Origin: an uncultured Spirochaetota bacterium
GTDB taxonomy: Bacteria; Spirochaetota; UBA4802; UBA5550
Length of the DNA: 64,000 nucleotides
Assembly: GCA_937872225.1 (NCBI GenBank)
Contig: CALMRZ010000078.1
Span: 1-64,000 of the forward strand
Direction: 5' to 3'
Below are positions 7,863 to 16,195 of the stretch, in pieces; the first letter of the stretch is position 1; every line of letters starts with the position of its first letter. The translations under genes were made by a program, and so were the position numbers. A model generated the notes under the pieces. It did not search any database. It was not told the DNA's origin and saw only the letters and a program-made list of their open reading frames with translations.

Positions 7863-8849
7863 ATGCAACCATTTATGAAAACACCCTATAAAATCCTGAT
7901 CTTTCTGATCGTGGCCATGGCGCTGCTGCTGGTTTCCCTTTCACTGGGCACCCGGACCATATCGCCGGCCGAGATGGCCGGCATTGTTCTCGGCGGGCCC
8001 GGCAGCGCCGACTACACCATCCTGGTGAAGCTGCGCCTGCCCCGGGCTGTCCTTGCCATGGTGGTCGGTGCGTCCCTGGCCGTGAGCGGCACGGTGTTCC
8101 AGTCCGTTTTGAAAAATCCCCTGGCGGACCCCTATATCATCGGCGTTTCCGGCGGCGCGGCCCTGGGCGCGACCGTCGCCATCGTCCTGGACGCCGGGCA
8201 GTTCGCGGTTGCGGCAGCCGCCTTCGCCGGGAGCATAGCCGCCATCAGCGCCGTGTACCTGCTGTCGAGGCGCATGAGCCTGGGGTCCACGGCCCTCATC
8301 CTGTCGGGGATAGCCCTCGGCTTCATCCTGTCCGCGGCGGTGCTCCTCGTATACGCCCTGTCGCGCTCCGACCAGGTCCACCGGGCCATGCTCTGGCTCA
8401 TGGGGGACCTCTCCGGCGCGCGGTACGGCATGCTGAACTGGCTCGGCGCCGCGACGCTGCTCCTCATGGCGGCCGTGATGGCGTTCCACAAGCACCTGGA
8501 TATCGTTTCCCTAGGCGCGCGGTTCTCGAAGAACCTCGGAGTCACCGGGGGGAACCTGAGGGCCCTGTTCTGGATCGCGTCGCTTCTCGCCGCCGTTTCG
8601 GTTTCCCTGGCCGGCGTCGTCGGCTTTGTGGGCCTCATCGTCCCGCACCTGATGCGGAACGTCTTCGGTCCGCGGCACCTCCGCCTCGTTCCGGCCGCCG
8701 CCGCCGCCGGCGCGCTGTTTCTCCTCGCCTCCGACACCATCGGCCGGTCACTCGTTCCGCCCTACGAGGTGCCGGTGGGCATCATCACCGGGTTCCTGGG
8801 TGGCGCCTTTTTCCTGGTATTCATGGTCCGCAGGGAGGCCGGCCGGTGA
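7863..8849 (+). CDS. ABC transporter permease, FecCD/BtuC family
   Basis: This 328-aa inner-membrane permease has many hydrophobic segments and the family landmarks RLPRAVLAMVVGASLAVSG, FQSVLKNPLADPYIIGVSGG near the N-terminus and GVVGFVGLIVPHLMR before the last helices. Two such subunits form the channel of type II importers for vitamin B12, heme or siderophores. ATG 7875 (MKTPYK) is an alternative start; no clear ribosome binding site is visible. The 128 bases upstream hold a family B repeat. Its stop overlaps the GTG start of the ATPase gene by 3 nt. Confidence 0.94.
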   Translation: MQPFMKTPYKILIFLIVAMALLLVSLSLGTRTISPAEMAGIVLGGPGSADYTILVKLRLPRAVLAMVVGASLAVSGTVFQSVLKNPLADPYIIGVSGGAALGATVAIVLDAGQFAVAAAAFAGSIAAISAVYLLSRRMSLGSTALILSGIALGFILSAAVLLVYALSRSDQVHRAMLWLMGDLSGARYGMLNWLGAATLLLMAAVMAFHKHLDIVSLGARFSKNLGVTGGNLRALFWIASLLAAVSVSLAGVVGFVGLIVPHLMRNVFGPRHLRLVPAAAAAGALFLLASDTIGRSLVPPYEVPVGIITGFLGGAFFLVFMVRREAGR

Positions 8850-9631
8850 ACGTCTTCGAGCTTGATTCGATAACCGCCGGCTACGGCGGAGCGCCTGTCC
8901 TAAATGACCTGGGCCTGCGGATCGCCGGGGGCGAGTTCGTGGCCATGATCGGCCCCAATGGCGCGGGCAAAAGCACGCTCCTCAAGGTCATGGCGGGGGA
9001 CATCGTCCCCGACGCGGGATCGGTCAGCTTCAACGGCCGGCCCCTCGGCGGCTACCGTCCGCGGTCCTTGGCCCGGATGCTTTCAGTGGTCCACCAGGCC
9101 GCCGAGGCCCGCGCCGCCTTCTCGGTGCGCGAGTTCATACGGATGGGCAGGTTCCCCCACCAGAGTGCCCTGGCGATTGAAGATGACCGGGACCGCGAGG
9201 TGATCGAATGGGCCGCGGAAACAACGGGCGTGGGCCATCTCTTGGCCCGGCGCCTCACCGAGCTTTCCGGCGGCGAACTCCAGCTGGTCCGCATAGCCCA
9301 CGCCCTGGCGCAGAACAGCAGCGTCATCCTTCTGGACGAGCCGGTGTCCCACCTCGACATCCAGCACGCGGTCATGATTATGGACATACTCTGGAAACTC
9401 AACCGCGACGGGGCAACGGTGATGGCGGTGCTCCATGACATCAATCTGGCTTCGGATTACGCGGGCAGGATAATCGGCATGAAGCAGGGGAGGGTCTTTT
9501 TCAGCGGGGCGCCCCGCGATGTGCTCCGGTACGACCTCGTCGAGTCCCTCTTCGGCACGGCCTGCATCGTCATGGAGAATCCCACGACCGGCAGGCCCTT
9601 CGTGTACCCGGTGCCGGGATACATCAAATAA
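8846..9631 (+). CDS. ABC transporter ATPase, FecE/BtuD family
   Basis: This 261-aa ATPase energises the importer encoded just upstream. It shows Walker A GPNGAGKST (residues 36-44), signature LSGGELQLVRIAHALAQ, Walker B VILLDEP and the switch histidine in VLHDINLA. It starts with GTG at 8846, whose last two bases and the next base form the permease TGA stop, so translation is coupled. The C-terminal extension after the core (residues 230-261) is normal for the family. The gene ends the operon and is followed by a terminator. Confidence 0.95.
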   Translation: MNVFELDSITAGYGGAPVLNDLGLRIAGGEFVAMIGPNGAGKSTLLKVMAGDIVPDAGSVSFNGRPLGGYRPRSLARMLSVVHQAAEARAAFSVREFIRMGRFPHQSALAIEDDRDREVIEWAAETTGVGHLLARRLTELSGGELQLVRIAHALAQNSSVILLDEPVSHLDIQHAVMIMDILWKLNRDGATVMAVLHDINLASDYAGRIIGMKQGRVFFSGAPRDVLRYDLVESLFGTACIVMENPTTGRPFVYPVPGYIK

Positions 9632-9664
9632 AAAAGCGGCGCGACGCCCGCCGCTTTTCTTTCA
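9632..9664 (+). terminator. Terminator after the uptake operon
   Basis: Arms 9632-9641 (AAAAGCGGCG) and 9649-9658 (CGCCGCTTTT) form a 10-bp stem followed by CTTTC. The A-run/T-run flanks let it work in both directions, so it may also terminate the convergent flaA gene. Confidence 0.8.
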
Positions 9665-9682
9665 CCGCATGGACATCCTGTT

Positions 9683-10366
9683 TTACCATTCATCGCTCTG
9701 CTTGTCGTCGTAGCGCTCCCTCACCGTGGCGGTGATATCGTCAAGGTAGAGGTATTCCCACTGGGACGGCTTCCTCCGGGAGGTGGCGCTCTTGTACTGG
9801 ATGTTGATGATCTTCATGGTCTTTCTCTGGTTCAGAAAATCGTCGTCCTGGGCGATGTTGTTGCGCAGGGGAACGGTGATCTGCTTCCAGCCCGAAAAAT
9901 TAATCGTCTGCGCCAGCATGATGACGTGGTTGTCCTTTTTCGTGTCCTGGAGCATGAAGGTGAGCTCGCCGTTGGTTTTCCTTCCGTACACCCAGAAGGA
10001 AATGGACTTGCAGTATTTATCGATGATCAGCTCCTTGGCGGGCTTGATGACGAAGATATCGCCCCCCTTGGTCTTGAACTTGAGCCCCAGGTATTTCTTT
10101 GAATTGGCGGTGGCCGGGAGCTGGTCCCGCACGGTGAGCTTTGCCTCCTGGTCCGACGTAACGTTGTAGGTGATATTTTTATTCGAGTAGGGGGTCGTTT
10201 CAAAATCCTCCAGGACAATTTCCTGCCATACCGTCACTTTTTTGTCTGCCGCGGGCTTTTTCGCTTCGGCGGCCTTTTCGTCCTTTCCTTTCTCTTTCTT
10301 CTCCTGCGCGTAGAGGGGCGCAATGAATGCCAGCGCCATGATGGCTAGTATGAATTTCTTGAACAT
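9683..10366 (-). CDS. flaA: Flagellar filament outer layer (sheath) protein, FlaA family
   Basis: This 227-aa secreted protein has a clear signal peptide (MFKKFILAIMALAF, cleavage near LYAQ) and a lysine-rich linker. The FlaA-type beta domain follows: EIVLEDFETTPY, SISFWVYGRKTNGELTFMLQ, NFSGWKQITVPL and EYLYLDDITATV. FlaA proteins coat the core of the periplasmic flagellum in spirochaetes and affect its stiffness. The start follows GGAGGA. Leptospira-like species usually carry two such genes; only one is in this window. It is the best single taxonomic marker here. Assignment rests on pattern, not on a search. Confidence 0.82.
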   Translation of the reverse strand: MFKKFILAIMALAFIAPLYAQEKKEKGKDEKAAEAKKPAADKKVTVWQEIVLEDFETTPYSNKNITYNVTSDQEAKLTVRDQLPATANSKKYLGLKFKTKGGDIFVIKPAKELIIDKYCKSISFWVYGRKTNGELTFMLQDTKKDNHVIMLAQTINFSGWKQITVPLRNNIAQDDDFLNQRKTMKIINIQYKSATSRRKPSQWEYLYLDDITATVRERYDDKQSDEW

Positions 10367-10414
10367 CCCGGATCCTCCATGAATAATTTGATAATCCCTT
10401 CAATTACATATATT

Positions 10415-10443
10415 ATGGTAACACCTGTCGCAGGGAGTGTCAA
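10415..10443 (-). promoter_or_regulatory. Predicted sigma-70 type promoter of flaA
   Basis: On the minus strand TTGACA (10438-10443) and TACCAT (10415-10420) are 17 bp apart, about 50 bp upstream of the flaA start. The -35 is a perfect match and the -10 matches in four of six positions. Confidence 0.5.
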
Positions 10444-10587
10444 TACATTCTTTAAAGGCGTTTCAAAAAGTTTTCGGGAAAATAACACGGCGCAGGTAAT
10501 TTACTTGAAAATAATATATTGCTGTTGTAGTACGATGAAGGCCGATACAACACCTGTGGCGGCACTAACATCGGGACGGTCCCTGTC

Positions 10588-10968
10588 ATGAACATGAGAG
10601 AAGCTGAACGATATACCGGAGGGGGCCCGGCGGGCGGGAAGCCCGGGGCCGTTATCGCTCGATGCAGTTTTGATTTCAACCGGGAACTGGCCGGCGACGT
10701 GGTGGACGTGAGCCTGAAGGGGTTCGGCATCGAGATCCGAAACATTACCGGTTCGCTCATGGAGGAATTGAAAACGGCCGGGAATTTCATAATCACCGTG
10801 GATTTCGGCGGCGAGACGGTAATGGCCGCGGTGAGGAACGCCTGGAACATGGTCCGCTTCGAGGACGGCGTCATGATCTTCAGGGGGGGCGTGGCGATCG
10901 ATGTCATGTCGCCGGGAGACAGGATCATCCTGTCGAACATAATCGAAAAACTGCGATCCGGCCGTTAA
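10588..10968 (+). CDS. PilZ-like domain protein (126 aa)
   Basis: The core DVVDVSLKGFGIEIRN resembles the DxSxxG strand of PilZ domains, which bind cyclic-di-GMP and alter motility or exopolysaccharide output. An arginine pair (REAER) near the N-terminus could be the RxxxR switch, but spacing is loose. The C-terminal part (VAIDVMSPGDRIILSNIIEKL) ends in a helix as in PilZ proteins. There is no membrane segment. It stands alone, just upstream of the WPFF repeat protein and divergent from flaA. The call as PilZ is moderate; c-di-GMP binding should not be assumed. Confidence 0.6.
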   Translation: MNMREAERYTGGGPAGGKPGAVIARCSFDFNRELAGDVVDVSLKGFGIEIRNITGSLMEELKTAGNFIITVDFGGETVMAAVRNAWNMVRFEDGVMIFRGGVAIDVMSPGDRIILSNIIEKLRSGR

Positions 10969-10977
10969 TAAACCCCC

Positions 10978-12732
10978 ATGCATCCACGGATTGTAATCTG
11001 CACTATCATGAAGAGAAAAGGCGGCGCCGATGCCGCGGGCGGCCCGCGGGCGCCGTTCCTGACGCCGGTCCTGCTCTGCGCCGCGCTGCTGTTTTCCGTC
11101 GTGCCGGCCATGGCCGGGCAGGGCGGTAAGCCGGCGCCGAAGACCGCCGCGGCCCGACAGTGGTACGGCGGCGGTCTCGGGCCGGTGAAGGAATTCGACT
11201 GGTTCTGGTTCCTCTATGAAAACGAGAGGGCGGGGAACGTGAAGACCCTGGCGGTCCGTCCCTTTTATTTGAAGACCGGCACCGATCTCAAGTATTTCCA
11301 GGCCTCCCTGATGCCGGTCCTTTTCTGGCGCTACTACACGCCGGAATACGACCGGTGGAAATGGCTCTTCGGGTTCGGACAGGTTGACGATGTCAAGAAG
11401 GGCGGTAAAAGGGATTTCGACTTCGGATTTTTCCCCCTCCTGTTCTTCGGCTTCGGAACGGACCGGGCCGGGGAAAACTATTTCATGCTATGGCCCTTCG
11501 GCGGCACCCTCAAGGGAAAGTTCGTGACGGATAAGATATCGGCCTATATTTTCCCCGGGTTTCTCCTCTTCATATTTTTCCCGCCGGCCGGGATCACCAC
11601 CGCCGCGGGCATATACACCGCCCTCGGCTGGGGCATACTGTCCCTGGTGCCGGTGTACCTCTATTACGAGGTGCATGATTTCAAGGCATGGAACATACTG
11701 TGGCCGTTCCTCTACTACGGCCGCGGGGGCCGCCGGGAGGAATTCAGGATATTCCCCTTTTATTCGCATTTCCACAAAGAGGGATGGTACGATAAATACT
11801 CATTTCTCTTTGTCGTCAATTACCAGCGCTATTATTTCACCAACGACCTCCACCAGACATTCTTTCTCTTTCCCCTCTTCGGGAGGAAGTGGAGCCGGTC
11901 GGGGAGGATGTCGTCGGTAACGCTCCTGTGGCCCTTTTTCTCGTGGGGTTACGACAGGAGGATCGGCGACTGGGAGCTCAATATACCCTGGCCGCTGGTC
12001 ATGCTGAAGGACACGGAGCGTCCGAAGATACGGAAACGCATATTCTTTCCGGTGTACGGCGAATACCGGTACGAGGACAACGAGACCATGTTCATCACGC
12101 CCCTCTATATCCGGCTGAAGAAAAAATCGGACCTCTTCGATTCGCAGGAGCATATCAGCTTCGCCATCTTCTGGTTCTTCCGGAGAAGCTATCACGGCGA
12201 ACCCGACCCCTACTACGGCAGGGAATGGCGCTATTTCAAGATGTGGCCCCTGTTCAGCGTCGAGTATAACGACAGGGGCGACCGGGCCTTCAACATGCTC
12301 ACCGTCTTTCCCTTCCGCGACCGCGAGGGCTACGAGAAAATGTACCAGCCCTTCTGGTCAATCGTTGAATATTCACGCTTCCGCGACGGCGAACGGCGCC
12401 TGGGGCTCCTCATGCGCCTCTGGTACCAGCGCTGGGGCGACCGGTTCTTTTACTGCAAGGTCCCCTTCCTGGTCTCCGTGGGGCGGCAGGCCGGCAAGCT
12501 GACCGAGCTCGCTTTCTTCGAATACATGTTCGGCTATTCCGAGAAGCGGAAAGGCCGCTACATCCGGATATTCTGGATCCCGGTCCGCATCGGCGACAGC
12601 GAGGACATGCCCCCCGACGCGGCCGAGGAGGACGATGGACGGTCAAGAAATATCGCCAGCGAATCACTTTTGCTGATTGACAGGCCGCTGGATTCTGTTA
12701 GCATTACGCATCATTTCAACTGGGGGAAATGA
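10978..12732 (+). CDS. Aromatic-rich WPFF-repeat protein, probably outer-membrane or envelope
   Basis: The 584-aa product begins with a signal peptide (FLTPVLLCAALLFSV, cleavage near AMAGQ); ATG 11008 is an alternative start. The rest is a run of 20-25 residue units that end in an aromatic-proline knot: LMPVLFW, GFFPLLFFG, MLWPFGG, NILWPFLYYG, RIFPFYSH, FFLFPLFGRKW, TLLWPFFSWGY, NIPWPLVML, KMWPLFSVEY, TVFPFRDRE. Between knots are polar turns rich in D, G, R and Y. This looks like an all-beta, hairpin-rich protein, possibly a barrel, with one strongly hydrophobic insert (FPGFLLFIFFPPAG). I do not know the family's function. It lies upstream of the mlaE-mlaF-mlaD lipid transport genes on the same strand, so a link to the outer membrane is plausible. 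Confidence 0.7.
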   Translation: MHPRIVICTIMKRKGGADAAGGPRAPFLTPVLLCAALLFSVVPAMAGQGGKPAPKTAAARQWYGGGLGPVKEFDWFWFLYENERAGNVKTLAVRPFYLKTGTDLKYFQASLMPVLFWRYYTPEYDRWKWLFGFGQVDDVKKGGKRDFDFGFFPLLFFGFGTDRAGENYFMLWPFGGTLKGKFVTDKISAYIFPGFLLFIFFPPAGITTAAGIYTALGWGILSLVPVYLYYEVHDFKAWNILWPFLYYGRGGRREEFRIFPFYSHFHKEGWYDKYSFLFVVNYQRYYFTNDLHQTFFLFPLFGRKWSRSGRMSSVTLLWPFFSWGYDRRIGDWELNIPWPLVMLKDTERPKIRKRIFFPVYGEYRYEDNETMFITPLYIRLKKKSDLFDSQEHISFAIFWFFRRSYHGEPDPYYGREWRYFKMWPLFSVEYNDRGDRAFNMLTVFPFRDREGYEKMYQPFWSIVEYSRFRDGERRLGLLMRLWYQRWGDRFFYCKVPFLVSVGRQAGKLTELAFFEYMFGYSEKRKGRYIRIFWIPVRIGDSEDMPPDAAEEDDGRSRNIASESLLLIDRPLDSVSITHHFNWGK

Positions 12733-12763
12733 TGCAGCTTGTTGACAATTTTGTAATGCTGAA

Positions 12764-12864
12764 GGGGGCCAACGCTGCTCCCGCTTACCCGCCAAAATAG
12801 TACGTCCTGTACTCTGGCGGGCGGGGGCATCCTGTCCCCTGTGCGCGTGAGCGGCTTGGCCCCC
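12764..12864 (-). ncRNA. Structured element with two GGA-loop hairpins (possible CsrA-binding RNA), copy 2
   Basis: Outer arms 12764-12772 and 12856-12864 pair over 9 bp (GGGGGCCAA/TTGGCCCCC). Inside, read on the minus strand, are a hairpin GGGG-ACAGGATG-CCCC (12823-12840) and a second with base CCCGCCA/TGGCGGG (12788-12821) and apex AGTACAGGACGTACT. Both loops hold CAGGA(T/C)G, the form of the CsrB repeat. The topology equals that of the element at 37627-37728. It runs antisense to the flanking genes, so it is not simply their terminator or leader. Expression is unproven. Confidence 0.4.
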
Positions 12865-12913
12865 TTGTATGTTGAAATTGGTCCGGACCAGCATATTGGA
12901 GGACAGAATCAGG

Positions 12914-13705
12914 ATGAAAGGCCTCGCGGACATCGTCACATATCTCGGCAGGAGCATCCTCCACATCCTGGGATTCTCCGGATACACCATTCTCCTTTTT
13001 TTCCGCTCCATGGGGTACCTGCGCAATATCGTCAGGCGGCGCCATGAGATCGCCCGGCAGATGTTCAACGCCGGCGCGCGGACCTTCGGCGTCATCACCG
13101 TGGTGTCCCTGTTCACCGGCATGATCCTCACCCTCCAGACCGGCATTGCCCTGAAGGACTACGGCATGGAGGAGAACATCGGCAACATCGTCATCGCCAC
13201 GCTGACCCGCGAAATGGGGCCGTTCAGCGCGGCCATCATCCTGATAGCGTCCATCGGCTCCGCCATGGCGGCGGAGCTGGGCACCATGAAGGTCTCTGAA
13301 GAGATCGACGCCCTCCAGGTGATGTCGATCCATCCCGAGGACTACCTGGTGATGCCCCGCGTCGTGGCCCTTACCGTGATGATGCCGGTCGCGACGATTT
13401 ACGTCAACACCCTGGGCGTCATCGGGGGCGCCGTGATCGCCGAGTCGCACCTGGGCGTCTCCTTCCAGACCTTTTACCTCCACGTGCTGGAGTCCCTCTG
13501 GTTCAAGGCGACCTACGTGGGGCTTTTCAAGGCCCTGGTCTTCGGGATGGCCATTTCGTCCATCAGCTGCGCCCACGGACTCCGGGCGGAGAACGGCGCC
13601 CGCGGGGTGGGCCGCGCCACGCGGAACAGCGTGGTCGCGTCGTTCCTGGTGATCCTGATAATCGGGTATTATATCACCGACATGTTCTTCCGGGAGGGCC
13701 TGTGA
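12914..13705 (+). CDS. mlaE: Phospholipid ABC transporter permease MlaE
   Basis: This 263-aa integral membrane permease belongs to the MlaE/YrbE family (PF02405). Family marks are FTGMILTLQTGIALKDYG, LTREMGPFSAAIILIA and GSAMAAELGTMKVSEEIDAL, the last being the highly conserved cytoplasmic loop. The start ATG 12914 is preferred because GGAGG lies 11 nt upstream; ATG 12869 would add 15 residues. MlaE works with the MlaF ATPase and the MlaD MCE protein to move phospholipids between inner membrane and envelope. The stop overlaps the GTG of mlaF. The 180 bases upstream hold the GGA-hairpin element. Confidence 0.95.
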   Translation: MKGLADIVTYLGRSILHILGFSGYTILLFFRSMGYLRNIVRRRHEIARQMFNAGARTFGVITVVSLFTGMILTLQTGIALKDYGMEENIGNIVIATLTREMGPFSAAIILIASIGSAMAAELGTMKVSEEIDALQVMSIHPEDYLVMPRVVALTVMMPVATIYVNTLGVIGGAVIAESHLGVSFQTFYLHVLESLWFKATYVGLFKALVFGMAISSISCAHGLRAENGARGVGRATRNSVVASFLVILIIGYYITDMFFREGL

Positions 13706-14448
13706 TAGAGCTGGTGGGAGTGCGCAAGAGCTTCGAGGGAAGGACGGTGCTGGACGGCGTGTCCCTCTCCCTGGACCGGGGCGAGACCTTCGTCATCATC
13801 GGCATGTCCGGCACGGGCAAGACCGTCACCCTCAAGCATATCGCCGGGCTCCTGGACCCGGACGGGGGTGACGTCTTCATCGGGGGCGTGAAAATGAACG
13901 GCGCGGCGGAGGACGTGAAGGAGCGGCTCCGCATGAAGATGGGCATCGTGTTCCAGTCCGGCGCCCTCATCAACTGGCTCACGGTGTTCGACAACATCGC
14001 CCTTCCGCTGGTGGAGCGCCGTCTTCTGCCGGCCGCGGACATCGAGGCAATCGTCGACGAAAAGCTCCGCCTCCTGGGCCTTTCCGAGGCCAAGTACAAG
14101 ATGCCCGGGGAGCTTTCCGGCGGAATGAAGAAGAGGGTCTGCCTGGCGCGGGTCCTGGTGCGCAACCCGGAGATCATCCTCTACGACGAGCCCACCGCCG
14201 GACTTGACCCGGTCATGTCGCGCACCATCAACAACCTCATCAGGCAGATGAAGCGGGATTTCGGCGTCACCTCCATGGTCGTCACCCATGACATGCACAG
14301 CGCCTACGATATCGCGGACCGGATCGCCATGCTGTACAACGGCTCGATCATCCAGTGTGACGTCCCGGAGAGGATCAAGGATTCCGACAATCCCATCGTG
14401 CGGCAGTTCGTCAGGGGGATGGTGGAAGGTCCTATCGTGGTGGAGTGA
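13702..14448 (+). CDS. mlaF: Phospholipid ABC transporter ATPase MlaF
   Basis: This 248-aa ATPase has Walker A GMSGTGKT (residues 34-41; serine and threonine replace the usual PNGAG, as is common in MlaF), Q-loop FQSGALINWLTVFDN, signature LSGGMKKRVCLARVL, Walker B IILYDEPTAGLDP and switch VVTHDMHS. It starts at GTG 13702, sharing 4 nt with the end of mlaE. It ends 295 bases before mlaD, an unusually long gap inside this operon because of inserted repeats. Confidence 0.96.
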   Translation: MIELVGVRKSFEGRTVLDGVSLSLDRGETFVIIGMSGTGKTVTLKHIAGLLDPDGGDVFIGGVKMNGAAEDVKERLRMKMGIVFQSGALINWLTVFDNIALPLVERRLLPAADIEAIVDEKLRLLGLSEAKYKMPGELSGGMKKRVCLARVLVRNPEIILYDEPTAGLDPVMSRTINNLIRQMKRDFGVTSMVVTHDMHSAYDIADRIAMLYNGSIIQCDVPERIKDSDNPIVRQFVRGMVEGPIVVE

Positions 14449-14461
14449 TTAGCTCCCGAAC

Positions 14462-14611
14462 CAATTGACACCCTCACCCCCATTCCCCCTCTCCCGTAAA
14501 AAATGAAGAAAGGAGAGGGGGAATGCACAGGACCGTTGGTGCGCAAACCCTCTCCTTTCTTCCACGCTTAATGGGAGAGGGCGCCGCGGAGTGGCGGGTG
14601 AGGGGAAGGAA
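14462..14611. repeat. Dispersed repeat, family B, copy 2
   Basis: The block carries an inverted pair, CCCCCTCTCCCGT (from 14485) against GGAGAGGGGGAATG (from 14511), then CCCTCTCC (from 14551) and GGGAGAGGGCGCCGCGGAGTGGCGGG. It shares its modules with 7688-7808 and 14691-14732. Together with the next copy it fills the mlaF-mlaD gap; the A/T-rich 14612-14690 between them shows nothing recognisable. Confidence 0.7.
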
Positions 14612-14690
14612 AATAAGAACTTCGATTGCAATAAAAAATTGTTTTGCATTAGCAACGCACTTTTGTTATAATTGAAATGCCATATCAACT

Positions 14691-14734
14691 AGCCCTCTCC
14701 AGGGGAGAGGGCGCGACGGAGGCGGGGAGAGGGA
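14691..14734. repeat. Dispersed repeat, family B, copy 3
   Basis: CCCTCTCCAGGGGAGAGGG forms a hairpin, followed by CGCGACGGAGGCGGGGAGAGGG. It ends 9 bases before the mlaD start codon. The purine-rich end might help ribosome binding, though the spacing is long. Confidence 0.7.
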
Positions 14735-14743
14735 ATATATTCC

Positions 14744-15406
14744 ATGGAAGGAAAATACAGAAGCGAAATAGTGGTGGGAATCATCTTCCTCGCGGCAATG
14801 ATCCTGCTGGGATACTATACGATCATCATGTCCCGCAAGTTCCTGGAGCCGCCGACCGCCTATTACATGACGGTGGTGTTCCCCACCATCGAGGGGCTCG
14901 AGGCGGCGAACAAGGTGAAGATCAACGGCGTCGACGCGGGCAGGGTCGAGGAGATGGGGCTGAGGGGCCACCAGGTGCTGGTCAAGCTGAAGATGTACAC
15001 CCGCTTCACCATGTACGACAATTTCTCGATCAAGATCAAGAGCGACTCCCTCCTGGGCAAGAAGTTCGTCGCCATCTCGCCCGGCTCACCCTATGACCGG
15101 AACGGGATCGCCCAGGGGGTGATCACCGAGCGGGAGAACCTCCCGGGAAGGTACGAGGACGTCATGGGCGCCGTGAGCGAAATCATCGACGACAACCGGG
15201 AAAACATTTACGCCTCCATCCGTAACATGCGGGAAATAACGGAAAAGCTCAACGCTGGCAAGGGGACCTTCGGAAAGCTCATAAACGACGACAAGGTCCA
15301 CGGCCAGACCGAATCGCTGGTGAAAGAACTGCGCGAGACCATCGAGGACGCGCGCGAACAGGCCCCCATCACGAGCTTTATCCGCGCCGCCCTTACCGCC
15401 TTTTAA
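14744..15406 (+). CDS. mlaD: MCE-family lipid-binding protein MlaD
   Basis: This 220-aa protein has one N-terminal membrane anchor (EIVVGIIFLAAMILLGYY) and an MCE domain (PTIEGLEAANKVKINGVDAG, DSLLGKKFVAISPG) that forms a hexameric ring for lipid passage in the periplasm. A helical tail follows (MREITEKLNAGKGTFGKLIN, a motif typical of MCE C-termini). It completes the permease-ATPase-MCE set. MlaB and MlaC genes are not next to it, so the partners in this organism are unknown; the WPFF protein upstream is a candidate. Confidence 0.94.
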   Translation: MEGKYRSEIVVGIIFLAAMILLGYYTIIMSRKFLEPPTAYYMTVVFPTIEGLEAANKVKINGVDAGRVEEMGLRGHQVLVKLKMYTRFTMYDNFSIKIKSDSLLGKKFVAISPGSPYDRNGIAQGVITERENLPGRYEDVMGAVSEIIDDNRENIYASIRNMREITEKLNAGKGTFGKLINDDKVHGQTESLVKELRETIEDAREQAPITSFIRAALTAF

Positions 15407-15521
15407 TCAATGCCTCTGTCTCTTGGAACGGAGCAAGAAAAATGTATCCAGCTAGCAGATAAGCTTCGGGAAAAAGAGCGGAGCGGCCGAGGACTGTCTG
15501 AGTCTTCAGCTTATGGGGGGG

Positions 15522-15542
15522 TTAAGGGGCGAAGCCCCTTAA
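15522..15542. terminator. Palindromic hairpin between mlaD and the TetR gene
   Basis: TTAAGGGGC (15522-15530) and GCCCCTTAA (15534-15542) pair around GAA. It lies between convergent genes. Neither strand has a proper U-run after the stem, so it may be a repeat remnant rather than a true terminator. Nothing else is seen in 15407-15551. Confidence 0.4.
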
Positions 15543-15551
15543 AAAACAACC

Positions 15552-16139
15552 CTAATCATGTTTGAACAATGTGAGGATGAATTCGATCAGCTTCGGGGTG
15601 TCGACGTTGATGGGGTCGATGTATTCCAGGATGCCGGCGAAGAGGAGGATGACCTGGGTTATCCTGCCTATGAACTGGGCCTCGGATTCCGCCACCTCGA
15701 CGCCGCTCTTCAGGTCCCTAATGGTGGTGGCATAGAGGTTCAGGTGGTTCCTGATGAACTTTTTGATTATATCCCGGATCTTCTCGTCTTCGAAACCGTA
15801 GAGTATGATGTTTATCAGTATCCGCATGTTCTTCTTGTCGAGGAGGAACTTCTCGATGCCGAAGAGCGTCGTTATGAGCGCCTTGTCGTTTTTATCAAGG
15901 TCGAGTCCCTGGACCACGCCTATCTGGTCCCTCTGTATCTGGTTGAAAAAATTCTCAATGAGGGCCACGTACAGCTCTTCCCTCGTTGGGAAGTAGTGCC
16001 GGAGACCGCCCTTGGAAAAGCCCGCCTCCTTGGCCACGTCCTCCAGGGAAACCTGGGAGTACACATCCTGCTCAAGGCAGCGTTTCAGCGCCTCGATGAT
16101 GTGTTTCTTTTTCTTGATGACTTTGAGTTCTTTTTTCAT
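15552..16139 (-). CDS. TetR family transcriptional regulator (195 aa)
   Basis: The N-terminal helix-turn-helix is clear (VYSQVSLEDVAKEAGFSKGG followed by LRHYFPTREELYVALI). The C-terminal ligand domain is helical and unassigned. ATG 16139 starts MKKELKVIKKKKH. Direct repeats ATGATACTTT at 16196-16205 and 16217-16226, 21 bp apart and about 60-90 bp upstream, are a candidate operator. Its targets are unknown; it converges with mlaD. Confidence 0.92.
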   Translation of the reverse strand: MKKELKVIKKKKHIIEALKRCLEQDVYSQVSLEDVAKEAGFSKGGLRHYFPTREELYVALIENFFNQIQRDQIGVVQGLDLDKNDKALITTLFGIEKFLLDKKNMRILINIILYGFEDEKIRDIIKKFIRNHLNLYATTIRDLKSGVEVAESEAQFIGRITQVILLFAGILEYIDPINVDTPKLIEFILTLFKHD

Positions 16140-16195
16140 TGCCGTGTTTTTGATCGGTTTCCCGTTTTAGCCCGTAACTGATAACTGGATATGAT

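Noticed and set aside
12764-12864. Simple intrinsic terminator of the WPFF gene
   Set aside because: No U-run follows either arm on the plus strand, and the multi-hairpin arrangement matches the separate element at 37627.
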